Assembly: GCA_016709545.1 (NCBI GenBank)
Contig: JADJMO010000018.1
Location: forward strand, 139,586 to 203,585
Length of the DNA: 64,000 nucleotides
Direction of reading: 5' to 3'
From: Myxococcales bacterium
GTDB taxonomy: Bacteria; Myxococcota_A; Polyangia; Polyangiales; JADJMO01
Under the pieces are notes generated by a model. The model saw only the letters and a list, made by a program, of their open reading frames with translations, was not told where the DNA came from and made no database searches. This document shows, one piece after another, positions 8,882-18,259 of the stretch. Numbering within the stretch: position 1 is the stretch's first letter; every line of letters begins with the position of its first letter. Position numbers and translations under genes: made by a program.

Positions 8882-9503
8882 GGACCGTCGCTGCGCTCGC
8901 GGCTTTCACCATCCTCGGCGCGTGTCGGAGGACGGAGCCGCGTGGCATCGTCGCGGATCGCGCGGACGTGCCCGCGCCGCCCGTTTCGTCGGTGAGCCTG
9001 GCACCGCCAGCCTCCTCGCCGGTCGTCATCGACCCGCCTCCCCCACCGCCCCCCCGAAGGAGCTTCCGCCTCCGCCTCCCCCAAAGGCGGCGCAGCTCCT
9101 CTTCCCTCCCACCCCGAGCAGCGAAGACCCACAGCCTGTCTTCCTCTCCACGTCCCCCGAGCCCAAGCCCGTCGCCGGCGGCGTAGGCAGCGCGGTCTCC
9201 GGGACGAGTGGCCCGCTCGTGGCCGCGCCGCCCACGGGGACCCGCGCGAAGCCTCCCGCCGGTCTCTGCACCAAGGCCCCGTTCCCCGCGGAGGCGACGG
9301 CCGACACGGCCCTCGTGACCGCGCTCGTGAAGGTCGACGCGAAGGGCGACGTCACCACGGTCAGCATCGTGTCCGACCCAGGCCAGGGGTTCGGGCGCGT
9401 GACGCGCACGTGCTTGCTGGCCGCCCACTTCACGCCGGCCACGGACGGGAGCGGCGCGCCGGTGTCCGACGCGGTCACCCTCAGCGTGCGCTTCGCGCGC
9501 TGA
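8878..9503 (+). CDS. Proline-rich lipoprotein with TonB-like C-terminal domain, apparently frameshifted
   Basis: Begins M-R-T-V-A-A-L with a lipobox (L-G-A-C, Cys16), then a Pro-rich linker. The frame breaks at the seven-cytosine tract 9049-9055. With one more C the reading continues as K-E-L-P-P-P-P-P-P-K into a domain ending at TGA 9503. That C-terminal part (about 75 residues) contains T-A-L-V-T-A-L-V-K-V-D-A-K-G-D-V-T, and its layout resembles TonB/AgmX-type energy-transducer C-terminal domains (V-x-V-D-x-x-G-x-V then late F-x-P-A). It is probably periplasmic and anchored by lipid. The start overlaps the stop of the zinc-ribbon gene by four bases, which suggests an operon. Confidence 0.65.
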
Positions 9504-9509
9504 ACGGCC

Positions 9510-9779
9510 TCAGAGCCCCGCCGCGGCCAGGGCGTCCGCCACGCGGCCCACCGCGTTGACGAGCGCTGGGTGCCGACCCTCGAAGTGCTGGACGGCGCCG
9601 CGGACCTTCTCCGAGAGCCCGACCGGCCCCTCGACCACTGCGGCCTTGCCCTCGAGCTTCGCCGCGATCTCGCGCATCGCTCCCGCGAGCATCGCGCGGG
9701 TCTCCGCGTCGACGTCGTCGGTGGAAGCGAGCTCGCGGTGCAGCGTGTCGAGGGCGTGCTGGAGCTCGGTGGCGGACAT
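9510..9779 (-). CDS. DUF4404-like small helical protein
   Basis: An 89-residue protein starting at ATG 9779 (MSATELQHALDTLHREL). It is almost wholly helical and contains L-S-E-K-V-R and a closing F-E-x-x-H-P-x-L-x-x-x-x-x-x-x-x-D-x-L-A-x-x-G-L pattern typical of the DUF4404 family, in which the C-terminal half sits next to F-E-x-x-H-P. The family has no established function. It lies between the convergent lipoprotein and the histidine kinase gene on the same strand, 35 bases beyond the kinase stop. Confidence 0.7.
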   Translation of the reverse strand: MSATELQHALDTLHRELASTDDVDAETRAMLAGAMREIAAKLEGKAAVVEGPVGLSEKVRGAVQHFEGRHPALVNAVGRVADALAAAGL

Positions 9780-9814
9780 CCCCGTTTCGTAGCACTTCGA
9801 GCGCCGCGCGCGGT

Positions 9815-11524
9815 TCAGGACGAGCGGCGCAGCAACCCGCCCGTCGCGACCTCGTCTGCGTGGCCCGACGAGATGCGGGAGCAGCTCGAGAGAGGCGCGT
9901 CCAGCGACCTCGCCGCGGCGAAGAAGATCCGAAACGTCGATCCTCGTGCCAAGGCTGTCTCCACCGTCACGTGGCCCGCGCTGGCCGCGACGATGGATTG
10001 CACGGTCGCGAGGCCGAGACCGGTGCCGCGCCCCTTGGGCTTGGTCGTGAAGAACGGCTCGAAGATGCGCGCCCGCGTCTCGGCGCTCATGCCGGTCCCC
10101 GTGTCGCTCACCTCGAGGACCACCTGCTCGCCGGCCTCGAGCGCCGAGTCGAGCGCCCTCGCGGCGCGTCGCGAGAGGCGGCGGACCCGCACCAGCACCT
10201 CTCCGCCCTCCGGCATCGCGTCCCGCGCGTTGGAGACGAGGTTCAGCACGATCTGCTCGAGGTGCGTCTGGTCGGCGACGACGTGGTGCGAACCGTCGGC
10301 CACGACGCGGAGCTTGTGCTGGTCGGTCAGGAGCCGCCGACCGATCCGCTCGAGATCCTTGACGACCTTGCACAGGTCGAGGTCCTCGGGACGGGCGTGA
10401 CCCTTGCGGGCGAGGGACAGGAGGTGCCTCGTGAGGGCCATGCCGCGCTCGCTCGCGTCCTCGATCTCCGCCCCCGCCTCGCGCGCCTGAGGGTCGTCGT
10501 GGGTGAGCAGGAGCGAGGCGTTGCCCTGGACCACCATCAGGAGGTTGTTGAAGTCGTGGGCCACGCTGCCCGCCAGGAGCCCGATCGTCTCGATGCGCTG
10601 GGTGTGCGCGAGTCGCTCCTCGAGCGCTCGCCGCTCCGTCTGGTCCCGCAGGATGAGCTGGACGCCGAGGTCGACGCGGCGGGCGCGCACTTCGAGCCAT
10701 CGGCCCTCGGCGGTCGACACGAGGGTCAGAGGTGGCGTCTCGTCGTCGACGAGGCTCCGCAGGAGCGAAGGCAGGTCTCGCGCCCCGGCGCCGCCGAGAG
10801 CGTCGACCAGCGGCGTGCCGAGGAGACGCGCGCGGTCGGCGCCGAGGTACCGGGCCGCGAGCTCGTTGAGCTGCGAGATCCGACCCTCCCGGTCGAGGAC
10901 GACGATGCCGTCGGGGGCGTGCTCGAACCAGTCGACGAGGCGCGCCCGCATGCGCTCGGAGCCCTGGAGCGCGGCGAAATAGGCCGCGAGGACGTAGCGG
11001 ATGAAGAGCGCGGTGATGGCGATCACGACCACCACGACCGTCAGGGTGACCACGTCGCGGGAGCGGAGGTGGAACAGGGCGCCGGTCGCGGCGAGGGTCA
11101 GCGGGATGGTCGCGGCCGACACCGCGCCCGCGACGACGGCGGCGCGGCCCCCGAACATGAGCCCCGCGACCACGGTCAGCAGCGGGTACACGAACGTGCC
11201 AGCGGTGAGGACGGCGGCGTTGCGGTAGCAGCTGACGGTGATCTCCGCCCAGATCACCAGCAGGGCGACCCCCGCGGCGAGCGAGGGCCTCCGGCCCGAG
11301 AGGGCGAGGGCCACGAGCAGGAATCCGAGGGCCGTGAGGTCTTCGCCGAGCTCGGGGTCGTCACCGAGGAGCGCCGCGAGCGAGGTCGCCGCGTAGCCGA
11401 GGACGGCGAGCCCGAGCGCGAAGCACACCCAACGCGAAGGGGGGCGGGTGCTGTTCGGGGTCGGGCCGGGCGGGTACATGGACGACTCGTCGTGGGCCCC
11501 CACCTCTCCGGCTGAACGAACCAC
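9815..11524 (-). CDS. Membrane sensor histidine kinase (PAS-HisKA-HATPase)
   Basis: Phosphorelay sensor. Five or six hydrophobic helices fill residues 32-185. A PAS domain follows (about 195-300, with D-G-I-V-V-L-D-R-E-G-R-I), then HisKA with the phosphoacceptor His323 in G-S-V-A-H-D-F-N-N-L-L, and an HATPase domain with the N box (L-V-S-N-A-R-D-A), D-T-G-T-G-M and G-T-G-L-G-L-A. The H-D-F-N-N-L-L form is typical of NtrB-like or hybrid kinases, but no receiver domain is attached and no response regulator lies nearby. An internal ATG at 11479 (MYPPGPTPN) is a plausible alternative start. The signal sensed is unknown. Confidence 0.9.
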   Translation of the reverse strand: MVRSAGEVGAHDESSMYPPGPTPNSTRPPSRWVCFALGLAVLGYAATSLAALLGDDPELGEDLTALGFLLVALALSGRRPSLAAGVALLVIWAEITVSCYRNAAVLTAGTFVYPLLTVVAGLMFGGRAAVVAGAVSAATIPLTLAATGALFHLRSRDVVTLTVVVVVIAITALFIRYVLAAYFAALQGSERMRARLVDWFEHAPDGIVVLDREGRISQLNELAARYLGADRARLLGTPLVDALGGAGARDLPSLLRSLVDDETPPLTLVSTAEGRWLEVRARRVDLGVQLILRDQTERRALEERLAHTQRIETIGLLAGSVAHDFNNLLMVVQGNASLLLTHDDPQAREAGAEIEDASERGMALTRHLLSLARKGHARPEDLDLCKVVKDLERIGRRLLTDQHKLRVVADGSHHVVADQTHLEQIVLNLVSNARDAMPEGGEVLVRVRRLSRRAARALDSALEAGEQVVLEVSDTGTGMSAETRARIFEPFFTTKPKGRGTGLGLATVQSIVAASAGHVTVETALARGSTFRIFFAAARSLDAPLSSCSRISSGHADEVATGGLLRRSS

Positions 11525-11592
11525 CCTGCGACGACTTGAGCACCCGTCACGGCGGGTAGGCGCCTGCGCCGGCTTCGACTACCCCAGCGAGC

Positions 11593-12225
11593 GTGGCCCT
11601 CCCGAAGCCGATCCGTGCCCCGGAGCTCCCGGACGAGCTGGCGCCGTTCGTCGGGCCACTGACCGGGATCCTCGAGGCACGTCGCATCGAGGGCGGCGCG
11701 TTCGGCGCCGCAAGGGTCGACGCGATACGTTGCGAACAGGTCCACGTCCGCGCCTCCGCGTTCGACGAGAGCAAGCTCACGAACCTGCGCTGGATCGACG
11801 TCCTCTGCGAACGGTCGACGCTGTCGATGATCGACTGGCGCGGCGCGCTCCTCACGCGCACGCTGGTGCGGGGCTGTCGGCTCACGGGCGCCCGGTTCGC
11901 CGAGGCGCGGCTCGAGGACGTGCGCTTCGTCGAGTGCCACCTCGACTACGCCGCCTTCGGCGACGCGCGCCTCACGCGGGTGTCGTTCGAGTCCTGTCAG
12001 CTCCGCGAGGCGGACTTCCACGGCGCCGACCTCAAGGGCACGCAGTTCGTCGACTGCGACCTCGCGCGCTCCGACTTCACGCGGGCGAAGCTCGCGGGCA
12101 CCGACGTGAGCCGCTCCGAGCTCGGAGGCGTGACCCTCACGCCCGCCGACGCGCGCGGCCTCGTGGTCAATCGAGAGCAGGCGTGCGCGCTCGCCGTGCT
12201 CTTCGGGCTGATCGTCCGCGACTGA
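11593..12225 (+). CDS. Pentapeptide-repeat protein
   Basis: A 210-residue soluble protein starting at GTG 11593. From about residue 85 to 180 it follows the A-(D/N)-(L/F)-x-x pentapeptide rhythm, for example G-A-R-F-A-E-A-R-L-E-D-V-R-F and A-D-F-H-G-A-D-L-K-G-T-Q-F, which predicts a right-handed quadrilateral beta-helix. Such proteins range from structural modules to gyrase-protecting DNA mimics, and nothing here separates these options. It lies between the divergent kinase gene and the convergent halogenase gene, 12 bases from the latter's stop. Confidence 0.8.
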   Translation: MALPKPIRAPELPDELAPFVGPLTGILEARRIEGGAFGAARVDAIRCEQVHVRASAFDESKLTNLRWIDVLCERSTLSMIDWRGALLTRTLVRGCRLTGARFAEARLEDVRFVECHLDYAAFGDARLTRVSFESCQLREADFHGADLKGTQFVDCDLARSDFTRAKLAGTDVSRSELGGVTLTPADARGLVVNREQACALAVLFGLIVRD

Positions 12226-12237
12226 GCTTCCGCGGAT

Positions 12238-13842
12238 CTAGGCCAGGCCCCGGAGCAGCGGGTCGTACGGCGTGAGCGGCGCCTCGCCGTGTCGCTCGCG
12301 CTCGTGACCGGGGTGGACCGGCGCGTCTCCGGCGAGCCGCTCCGCGCTCGCCTGCACCCAGGACCGGGGGTGCTCCGCGAACGTGCGCAGGGCGGCCGGG
12401 TTCACGCGCAGCCACGCGAGCGCCTCGGCGTGGGGCAGGGCGCGTCCGGCGACCGCGCTCGTCGCGAGGGCGCGCGCGCGGAAGTCGGCCTCCGAGACGC
12501 GGGGCGGGGGATTGTCGAACGGCACCTCCTGCCCGAGGAGCAGGATGGACGCGCCTTCGTTGCCGAAGGCCGGATCGCCGTGCTGATGGCCCCGCGCGTC
12601 CAGACGGAACGCGTCGCCGGCGCGGAACCGCTCGACGAACGGCGTGAGCCCCGCGAGGTCCACCTCGGCGCGCGCGGCCTGCCAGAACGGGGTGTCGAGG
12701 CGGCGGTTGAAGCGGTAGTGCAGGCCGAGGAATCCGCGCAGGAAGTCCCAGTGCGCGCCGACCTTCGCGTCGACGTCGTCGCGCTGCGCGGCCCCGCCGC
12801 TCGCGAGCGCCCCGAGGGCGTAGTGGAGCGTGACGATGACCATGTGCAGGGCGGTCGACTCGAGGGGCTCCACGAACCCGTAGGCGTTGCCGAGGGCGAG
12901 GACGTTGCCGGCGAAGCAGCGGCGGTGGCGCCCGGAGCGGAACCGCACGACCCAGGGCTCTCCGGCGCCGGGGTTCTTGCGCGCGAGCTCGGCGGCCGCG
13001 GCGTCGAGCGAGAGGTGGGCCGAGGAGAACACGTAGCCGCGGTGGTCCTCGCGCTCGACGGGGATGCGCCAGCACCAGCCGGCGTCCATCGTCTCCGCCG
13101 TCGTGTACGGCCGCACGAGCCCGCCGTGTGGCACCGCGGCGACGACCGCCGTGTCGCAGAACAGCGTCGAGGCGAAGCTCTCGAAGGGGGTGCCCAGCGC
13201 CTTGCCGAGCAGGAGCGAGCGGAACCCCGAGGCGTCCACGTAGAGATCGAAGCGCGCCGTGGTGCCGTCGGAGAGACGGAGCCCGGAGACCCCCTGTTCG
13301 CCCACCTCGACCTCGTCGATCGTCGCGGTCCGGTGCTGGATCCCGCGGGCGCGCGCGGCGTCGGCGAGGAACGCGACGAACGGCGCGTTGTCGAGGTGGT
13401 AGGCGACCTTCTGCGAGGGGAGGAGCGAGTGGGTCCCGGTGTCGTCCGCGACCACGGGCCCGCCATTGCCCTGCATCAGCAGGCTGGTCAACGACTGCGC
13501 GCGGAGGTCGCCGTCGTAGGTGAAGGCCGCGTGGGGGTCGGTCGGCCCGAACGGGTAGGAGAACGCGTGCGGCGCGGGCTTGCCCCACTCGAAGCGGATG
13601 CCGAGCTTGAACGACGGCCGCACGCGCTCGAACAGCTCGACCACGTCGAGGCCGAGCTCGGCGTGGAGGAACGGCGGCATCAGCGTGGTGGTCGCCTCGC
13701 CGACGCCGATGATCGGGATGGTGGGTGACTCGAGGACCGTGATGGCGAGCCCGGGGAAGCGGCGCTGCAGCGCGAGCGCGGCGAAGTAGCCCGAGGTGCC
13801 TCCGCCCACCACGCCCACCGTGTGGATGCCGGGTGGCTTCAT
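12238..13842 (-). CDS. Flavin-dependent tryptophan-halogenase-family enzyme
   Basis: Uses FADH2, oxygen and halide to halogenate an aromatic substrate. The 534-residue protein has the N-terminal dinucleotide motif G-G-G-T-S-G-Y, then P-I-I-G-V-G-E-A-T-T-T. Lys79 in P-S-F-K-L-G-I-R-F corresponds to the catalytic Lys79 of PrnA. The tunnel motif G-W-C-W-R-I-P is at about 255-261. E-P-L-E-S-T-A, with Glu328, corresponds to the active-site Glu346 of PrnA. All known active-site signatures are thus present. The substrate is unknown, and no NRPS/PKS or partner flavin reductase lies nearby, so calling it a tryptophan halogenase is a family label only. Confidence 0.88.
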   Translation of the reverse strand: MKPPGIHTVGVVGGGTSGYFAALALQRRFPGLAITVLESPTIPIIGVGEATTTLMPPFLHAELGLDVVELFERVRPSFKLGIRFEWGKPAPHAFSYPFGPTDPHAAFTYDGDLRAQSLTSLLMQGNGGPVVADDTGTHSLLPSQKVAYHLDNAPFVAFLADAARARGIQHRTATIDEVEVGEQGVSGLRLSDGTTARFDLYVDASGFRSLLLGKALGTPFESFASTLFCDTAVVAAVPHGGLVRPYTTAETMDAGWCWRIPVEREDHRGYVFSSAHLSLDAAAAELARKNPGAGEPWVVRFRSGRHRRCFAGNVLALGNAYGFVEPLESTALHMVIVTLHYALGALASGGAAQRDDVDAKVGAHWDFLRGFLGLHYRFNRRLDTPFWQAARAEVDLAGLTPFVERFRAGDAFRLDARGHQHGDPAFGNEGASILLLGQEVPFDNPPPRVSEADFRARALATSAVAGRALPHAEALAWLRVNPAALRTFAEHPRSWVQASAERLAGDAPVHPGHERERHGEAPLTPYDPLLRGLA

Positions 13843-13923
13843 CGGCGACAGTCTACTCCCACACGGACGAGGTCGCGGCGGCCGCCCTTGACCCACTCGG
13901 CCCCGGTCCCTACCGCACCGCGC

Positions 13924-14370
13924 GTGACCGCCTTCTCCGCGCTCCGCGCGATCCACCTCCTCTCGATGGCGCTGTGGTTCTCGATCGGCTTCTTCTGGCC
14001 GGGAGACGTGCGGCGCACGCTCGCGCGGGGGGTGCCGCACGTGGAGGCCCTCGCCGAGCGCGTGGAGCGGGTGCTCAAGACCTCGCTGATCGCCGCGTTC
14101 CTGACCCTCGGCAGCGGCGTCGGCATGATCTTCCAGCTGGGCGGCATGAAGGCCTTGCCCACGCGCATGCACGCGGGCATCGGGCTCGCGCTCCTGCTGC
14201 TGGGCATCGAGATCCTCCTCGTCGACCCCGCGGCGAGCAAGCTGTTCCGGGCGATCGCCGACGGCAAGCTCGACGACGCGCGCGCCGCGGCCAAGAAGCT
14301 GCCGCCGCTCACCGGCGTGACCCACCTGCTCAAGCTCGCGGTGTTCGCGACGATGATCGTGCGGATCTGA
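13924..14370 (+). CDS. Small integral membrane protein
   Basis: A 148-residue protein with four hydrophobic segments, starting at GTG 13924 (V-T-A-F-S-A-L-R-A-I-H). An early R-A-I-H-L-L-S-M-A-L-W pattern and a later M-H-A-G-I-G segment resemble the helix-bound histidines of small CopD-like or DUF2269-like membrane proteins, which would allow haem or metal binding. This is suggestive only. It starts 81 bases from the divergent halogenase and 41 bases before the next lipoprotein gene. Confidence 0.6.
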   Translation: MTAFSALRAIHLLSMALWFSIGFFWPGDVRRTLARGVPHVEALAERVERVLKTSLIAAFLTLGSGVGMIFQLGGMKALPTRMHAGIGLALLLLGIEILLVDPAASKLFRAIADGKLDDARAAAKKLPPLTGVTHLLKLAVFATMIVRI

Positions 14371-14411
14371 GCCGCTGGCCCGGGACCGGGAGCGCGCTAC
14401 ACTGCGTGCCC

Positions 14412-15167
14412 ATGAGGTCACTGGCCGTCTCTGCCGTCGCTGCGTTCGCTGCGCTGACCGTCGGGTGTTCGCCGGACGACCACCGCGGCAGCAAGCCCGG
14501 GTACAGCGAGCCGCCGCCGGCCTGCTCGGCCGCCACCTCCTGCGGCACGTGCACGCCCCTCTCGGGCTGCGGCTGGTGCCAGTACGAGGACGGCACGGGT
14601 TCGTGCACCACGAGCCCCACCCGGTGCAAGACGCACACGTTCCGCTGGAACTGGGACCCGGAGACGTGTCCGGTCTCCGACGGTGGCGTCGACACGGGGG
14701 ATGCGGAGGCGAGCACGGACGCGCCGAGCACCGACGCGGGCACCGATGCACCGAGCACCGATGCACCGAGCACGGACGCGCCGAGCACCGACGCGGGCAC
14801 CGATGCACCGAGCACCGATGCACCGAGCACCGATGCACCGGCGGAAGCGGGCGACGCGGACGAGGTGTCCACCGACGCGACCGAAGAGGCCGCGACCGAC
14901 GCCGCCACCGACGGCACCGCGGCGGACAGCGCGCCCGTGGCCGACAGCGCACCCGCGACCGATACGAGCGTCGCGACCGACACCGGTCCGAAGTGCGGCG
15001 TCGACACGGTGCCGAGCGGTTGCGCCGTCAGCACCGGTGGCACGCTGTGCAAGGGCACGGAGTACACCCTCGGGTGCCTCGGCGCGGCGGTGCCGGCCAC
15101 CTCGGCCGCCTGCACCAAGGCCTACGCCAAGAGCGGCGAGACCTACTACTGCTGTCCCTGTCGCTAG
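14412..15167 (+). CDS. Lipoprotein with PSI-like Cys module and Ser-Thr-Asp-Ala-Pro repeats
   Basis: A 251-residue protein with a lipobox (L-T-V-G-C, Cys19). Residues 38-86 carry a PSI/plexin-like Cys pattern (C-S-A-A-T-S-C-G-T-C-T-P-L-S-G-C-G-W-C). Residues 101-143 are tandem S-T-D-A-P and S-T-D-A-G repeats, which probably form an extended stalk. The C-terminus is a second Cys-rich domain ending Y-Y-C-C-P-C-R. This is most likely a surface-exposed adhesive or scaffold lipoprotein. Its TAG stop is the CTAG shared with the convergent MATE gene. Confidence 0.75.
   Translation: MRSLAVSAVAAFAALTVGCSPDDHRGSKPGYSEPPPACSAATSCGTCTPLSGCGWCQYEDGTGSCTTSPTRCKTHTFRWNWDPETCPVSDGGVDTGDAEASTDAPSTDAGTDAPSTDAPSTDAPSTDAGTDAPSTDAPSTDAPAEAGDADEVSTDATEEAATDAATDGTAADSAPVADSAPATDTSVATDTGPKCGVDTVPSGCAVSTGGTLCKGTEYTLGCLGAAVPATSAACTKAYAKSGETYYCCPCR
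14712..14840 (+). repeat. 15-bp tandem coding repeat (STDAP/STDAG stalk)
   Basis: About nine units of 12-15 bases encode the Ser-Thr-Asp-Ala-Pro stalk of the lipoprotein. Several neighbouring units are identical in DNA, so the array could vary in length between strains. Confidence 0.85.
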
Positions 15168-16495
15168 CGCGCCCAGATCTTCGAGCCCCAGAGCAGCGCG
15201 ACGACGACCGTGCGGACCACCCAGTCCGCGGTGCTCCCGAGCCACACGCCGGTGAGGCCGAGCGAGAGCCGCGTCGTCGCGTACCAGGTGGCCGCGAGCC
15301 GCACGCCGAACCCCGCGAACAGCGACGCGAAGAGCGAGAGCCTCGTCGCCCCGGCGCCGCGCAGCGACTGGCCGAGCACCACCGACAGGGCCATGAACGG
15401 CTGCGCGAACGCGCAGATCACCAGCGCGCCGGCGGCGGTCGCCTGCAGATCCGCGCGCGGCGTGACGAGCGCCGGCAGCCGGAAGCGCAGGACGTAGAAG
15501 GCGACGCCGAACGCGGAGAGCGTCACCACCGCCTGGCCCGCGGCCATCCACCCGACGCGCGCGGCGCTCGCTCGCCGCCCCGCGCCGAGCTCCTGGGCCA
15601 CCAGCGCGCCGGCGGCGGTCGCGAAGCCCTCCACCGTCATGAACGAGATCGCCTCGACCGCGATGAGCACCTGGTTGGTCGCCATCGCGTCGTCGCCGAG
15701 GCGCGCGGTCATCCAGACGAACGCCATGTACGCCGCGTGGTAGACCACGCGCTCGAGGAAGGCGGGCCCGCTCGGCTCGAGGAGCGCGACGAGATCGGCG
15801 CGCGAGAACCCGAGGCGGAACGGGCGGAGCGTCGCGTATCGCCCCGCGCGGGAGAGGGCCGCGAGCGTGAGCACGGCCTCGAGCGCGAACGACCCCGCGG
15901 TGGAGAGCCCCGCGCCGCGCGCGCCGAGCTTCGGGATGAGGACGAAGTTCACCCCGATGTGCACGAGGTTCACGACCACGCCGACCTTCAGCGGCGTGAC
16001 CGTGTCGCCCGAGGCCGAGAGCGCCGCGAACCCGACGGCGCCGACGCAGTAGAACGGCGCGGCATACAGGGCCGCCGCGAGGTAGTCGTGGGCACCGGCC
16101 AGCGCGGTCCCGGGCCCGCTGGGCGCGCCAGGGAACAGCCGTGGCAGGAGTGGCAGGATCGCGGTCGCCGCGATCACGGCCGTGATCACGCCGACGATCA
16201 CCGCGAGCTGCACCGCGAGCGTCGTGTGGCGGCGCGCGGCGTCCCGGTCCCCGGCGCCGGTCGCGCGCCCGACGAGGCCGAGCACCCCGACCGCGTAGGC
16301 CGAGGCCAGCGACACGAGGGTCCACTCGACGGTGCCGGCGACGTGCATCGCGCCGAGCGCCGTCGCCGAGTGGTGCCCGAGCATCACGCGATCGGCGTAG
16401 AGCACCCCCGTCTGCAGCAGCTGCGCGAGGATGGCCGGTCCCGCGAGCGCGAGGACGGCGCGCGCCGAGGTCGGGTCGCGAACGAGCTTTTCCAT
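15164..16495 (-). CDS. MATE-family multidrug/metabolite efflux protein
   Basis: A 443-residue integral membrane protein with twelve predicted helices in two related halves, starting M-E-K-L-V-R-D-P. N-terminal features such as A-G-P-A-I-L-A-Q-L-L-Q-T-G-V-L-Y-A-D-R-V-M-L-G-H and the mid-protein L-E-P-S-G-P-A-F-L-E-R segment fit MatE/NorM relatives, which export cationic compounds with Na+ or H+ coupling. Its stop shares the palindromic CTAG with the preceding lipoprotein gene. It is divergent from the aldehyde dehydrogenase gene, with 56 bases between them. Confidence 0.88.
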   Translation of the reverse strand: MEKLVRDPTSARAVLALAGPAILAQLLQTGVLYADRVMLGHHSATALGAMHVAGTVEWTLVSLASAYAVGVLGLVGRATGAGDRDAARRHTTLAVQLAVIVGVITAVIAATAILPLLPRLFPGAPSGPGTALAGAHDYLAAALYAAPFYCVGAVGFAALSASGDTVTPLKVGVVVNLVHIGVNFVLIPKLGARGAGLSTAGSFALEAVLTLAALSRAGRYATLRPFRLGFSRADLVALLEPSGPAFLERVVYHAAYMAFVWMTARLGDDAMATNQVLIAVEAISFMTVEGFATAAGALVAQELGAGRRASAARVGWMAAGQAVVTLSAFGVAFYVLRFRLPALVTPRADLQATAAGALVICAFAQPFMALSVVLGQSLRGAGATRLSLFASLFAGFGVRLAATWYATTRLSLGLTGVWLGSTADWVVRTVVVALLWGSKIWAR

Positions 16496-16551
16496 GCAGC
16501 TGACGCGCGCCCACTAGCCGCGGCGCTCGCGGTTGGATATGGGCGTCCGCC

Positions 16552-18122
16552 ATGGAGCAGTTCGCGAGCTACGTCGCCGGTGGTTGGGTCGAAGGCACCG
16601 GCAAGAAGGCCACCCTGGTCAACGCGACCACCGAGGCCCCGATGGCCGAGGCCTCGAGCGAGGGGGTCGACTTCGGCGCCGCCTACGCGCACGCCCGCGA
16701 CGTGGGCGGCCCCGCCCTCCGCGCCATGACCTTCAAGGAGCGCGGCGCCCGGCTGCGCGCGTTCTCCAAGCTGCTCCACGCCTCGCGCGACGAGCTCATG
16801 GGGCTCGGCATCGCCAACGCGGGCAACACCCGGTCCGACGCCAAGTTCGACGTCGACGGCGCGGCCATGACCCTAGCGGCCTACGCCGACGTGGCGGACG
16901 AGCTCGGCGAGACCCACCTGCTCGTCGACGGCGAGCCGATCAACCTCGGCCGCTCGTCGAAGCTCACCGGGCAGCACGTGTGGCTGCCGCTGCAGGGCGT
17001 GGCCGTGCACGTCAACGCCTTCAATTTTCCGGCGTGGGGGCTCGCCGAGAAGGCGGCCGTCGCGCTGCTCGCCGGCGTGCCGGTCATCTCGAAGCCCGCC
17101 ACCAGCACCGCGCTGATGGCCCACCGGATCATGCGGCTCGCGGTCGAGCAGGACATCCTGCCGCGCGGCGCGCTCGCGTTCGTCGCGGGGGCACGGGCGA
17201 CCTCCTCTCGCGCCTCGGCGGCCAGGACGTGCTCGCGTTCACCGGCTCGGGCAGCACCGGCGCGTTGTTCCGCGGCCTCGCCAACGTCGGCAGCCAGTCG
17301 GTCCGGGTCAACGTCGAGGCCGACAGCCTCAACGCGGCGATCCTCGGCCCCGACGCGGAGCCCGGGAGCGAGACGTTCGACCTGTTCGTCAAGGACGTGG
17401 CCCGCGACGTCACCCAGAAGGCCGGGCAGAAGTGCACCGCCATCCGCCGGGTCTTCGTGCCCACCTCGCGGCTCGAAGCCGTGCGCGAGGCGCTCGTCGA
17501 TCGCCTGACGTCGCCCAAGGTCGGCGACCCGTCGCGCGACGACGTGCAGGTCGGCCCGGTCGCGACCAAGAAGCAGCAGGAGGACGTGCTCGCGGGCATC
17601 CAGCGCTTCGCTGCCGCGGGCGCGAAGATCGTCGTCGGCGGTGGCCTGCCGGCCGAGCCGCTCGGCGTCGAGAAGGGCAGGGGGTTCTTCGTCGCGCCCA
17701 CGCTGCTCGAGTGCGCGTCGCTGTCCGCGGTGCCGCTGGTGCACGAGCACGAGGTGTTCGGCCCCTGCACGACGCTGCTGCCCTACGACGACACCGCGTC
17801 GATGATCGCGGCCGTGCGCGCGGGGGGTGGCGGCCTCGTCTCGTCCGCCTACTCCGACGACAAGGCGTTCGTGCGCGAGCTGTTCCTCGGCGTCGCGTCG
17901 GCGCTCGGTCGCCTCGTGCTCGGCAACGAGAAGATCGCCGCGGGCGCGATCCCTCCCGGCACGGTCATGGCGTCGCTCGTCCACGGCGGACCGGGTCGCG
18001 CCGGCGGGGGCGAGGAACTCGGCGGGCTCCGCGGCCTCTCGCTCTACCTGCAGCGCACCGCACTCCAGGGCTACGGCCCGCTGGTCGCCTCCCTCGTGGC
18101 CGACGGCAAGAAGATCGGCTGA
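16552..18122 (+). CDS. PaaZ/BoxD-type aldehyde dehydrogenase, apparently frameshifted
   Basis: Closest in recalled sequence to the ALDH domain of PaaZ, which oxidises an open-chain CoA semialdehyde in phenylacetate breakdown, and to BoxD of the benzoyl-CoA pathway. Markers are A-V-H-V-N-A-F-N-F-P-A-W-G, the general-base Glu in V-E-A-D-S-L-N, the catalytic Cys in G-Q-K-C-T-A-I-R-R, and H-G-G-P-G-R-A-G-G-G-E-E-L-G-G. It has about 523 residues and lacks the C-terminal MaoC hydratase of PaaZ. The frame breaks at the five-G tract 17187-17191; one more G restores a perfect family sequence. No other paa or box genes lie nearby. Confidence 0.85.
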
Positions 18123-18259
18123 CCCCTCGGCCCTCATCCGCTCGCCGCGCCCGCCGTCTCGTCATCGAACGCCCGAGACCAACGCTGGTCCGGTCCACGT
18201 AGTTGGGGAGGCTGCGGAGGCTGCCGTCTCGCCGCGAAGCGGCGCGCGGGGTGGGAGAC

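Noticed and set aside
9049..9055. Seven-C tract considered as a phase-variation switch
   Set aside because: Seven bases is short for phase variation, and similar losses occur in many housekeeping genes in the window, so a sequencing error is the simpler explanation.
12238..16495. Secondary-metabolite cluster built on the halogenase and MATE exporter
   Set aside because: No synthase, ligase or regulatory genes connect them, and they are separated by lipoprotein and membrane genes in other orientations.
16552..18122. Phenylacetate or benzoate degradation cluster around the aldehyde dehydrogenase
   Set aside because: No other paa, box or CoA-ligase gene is present within the window.
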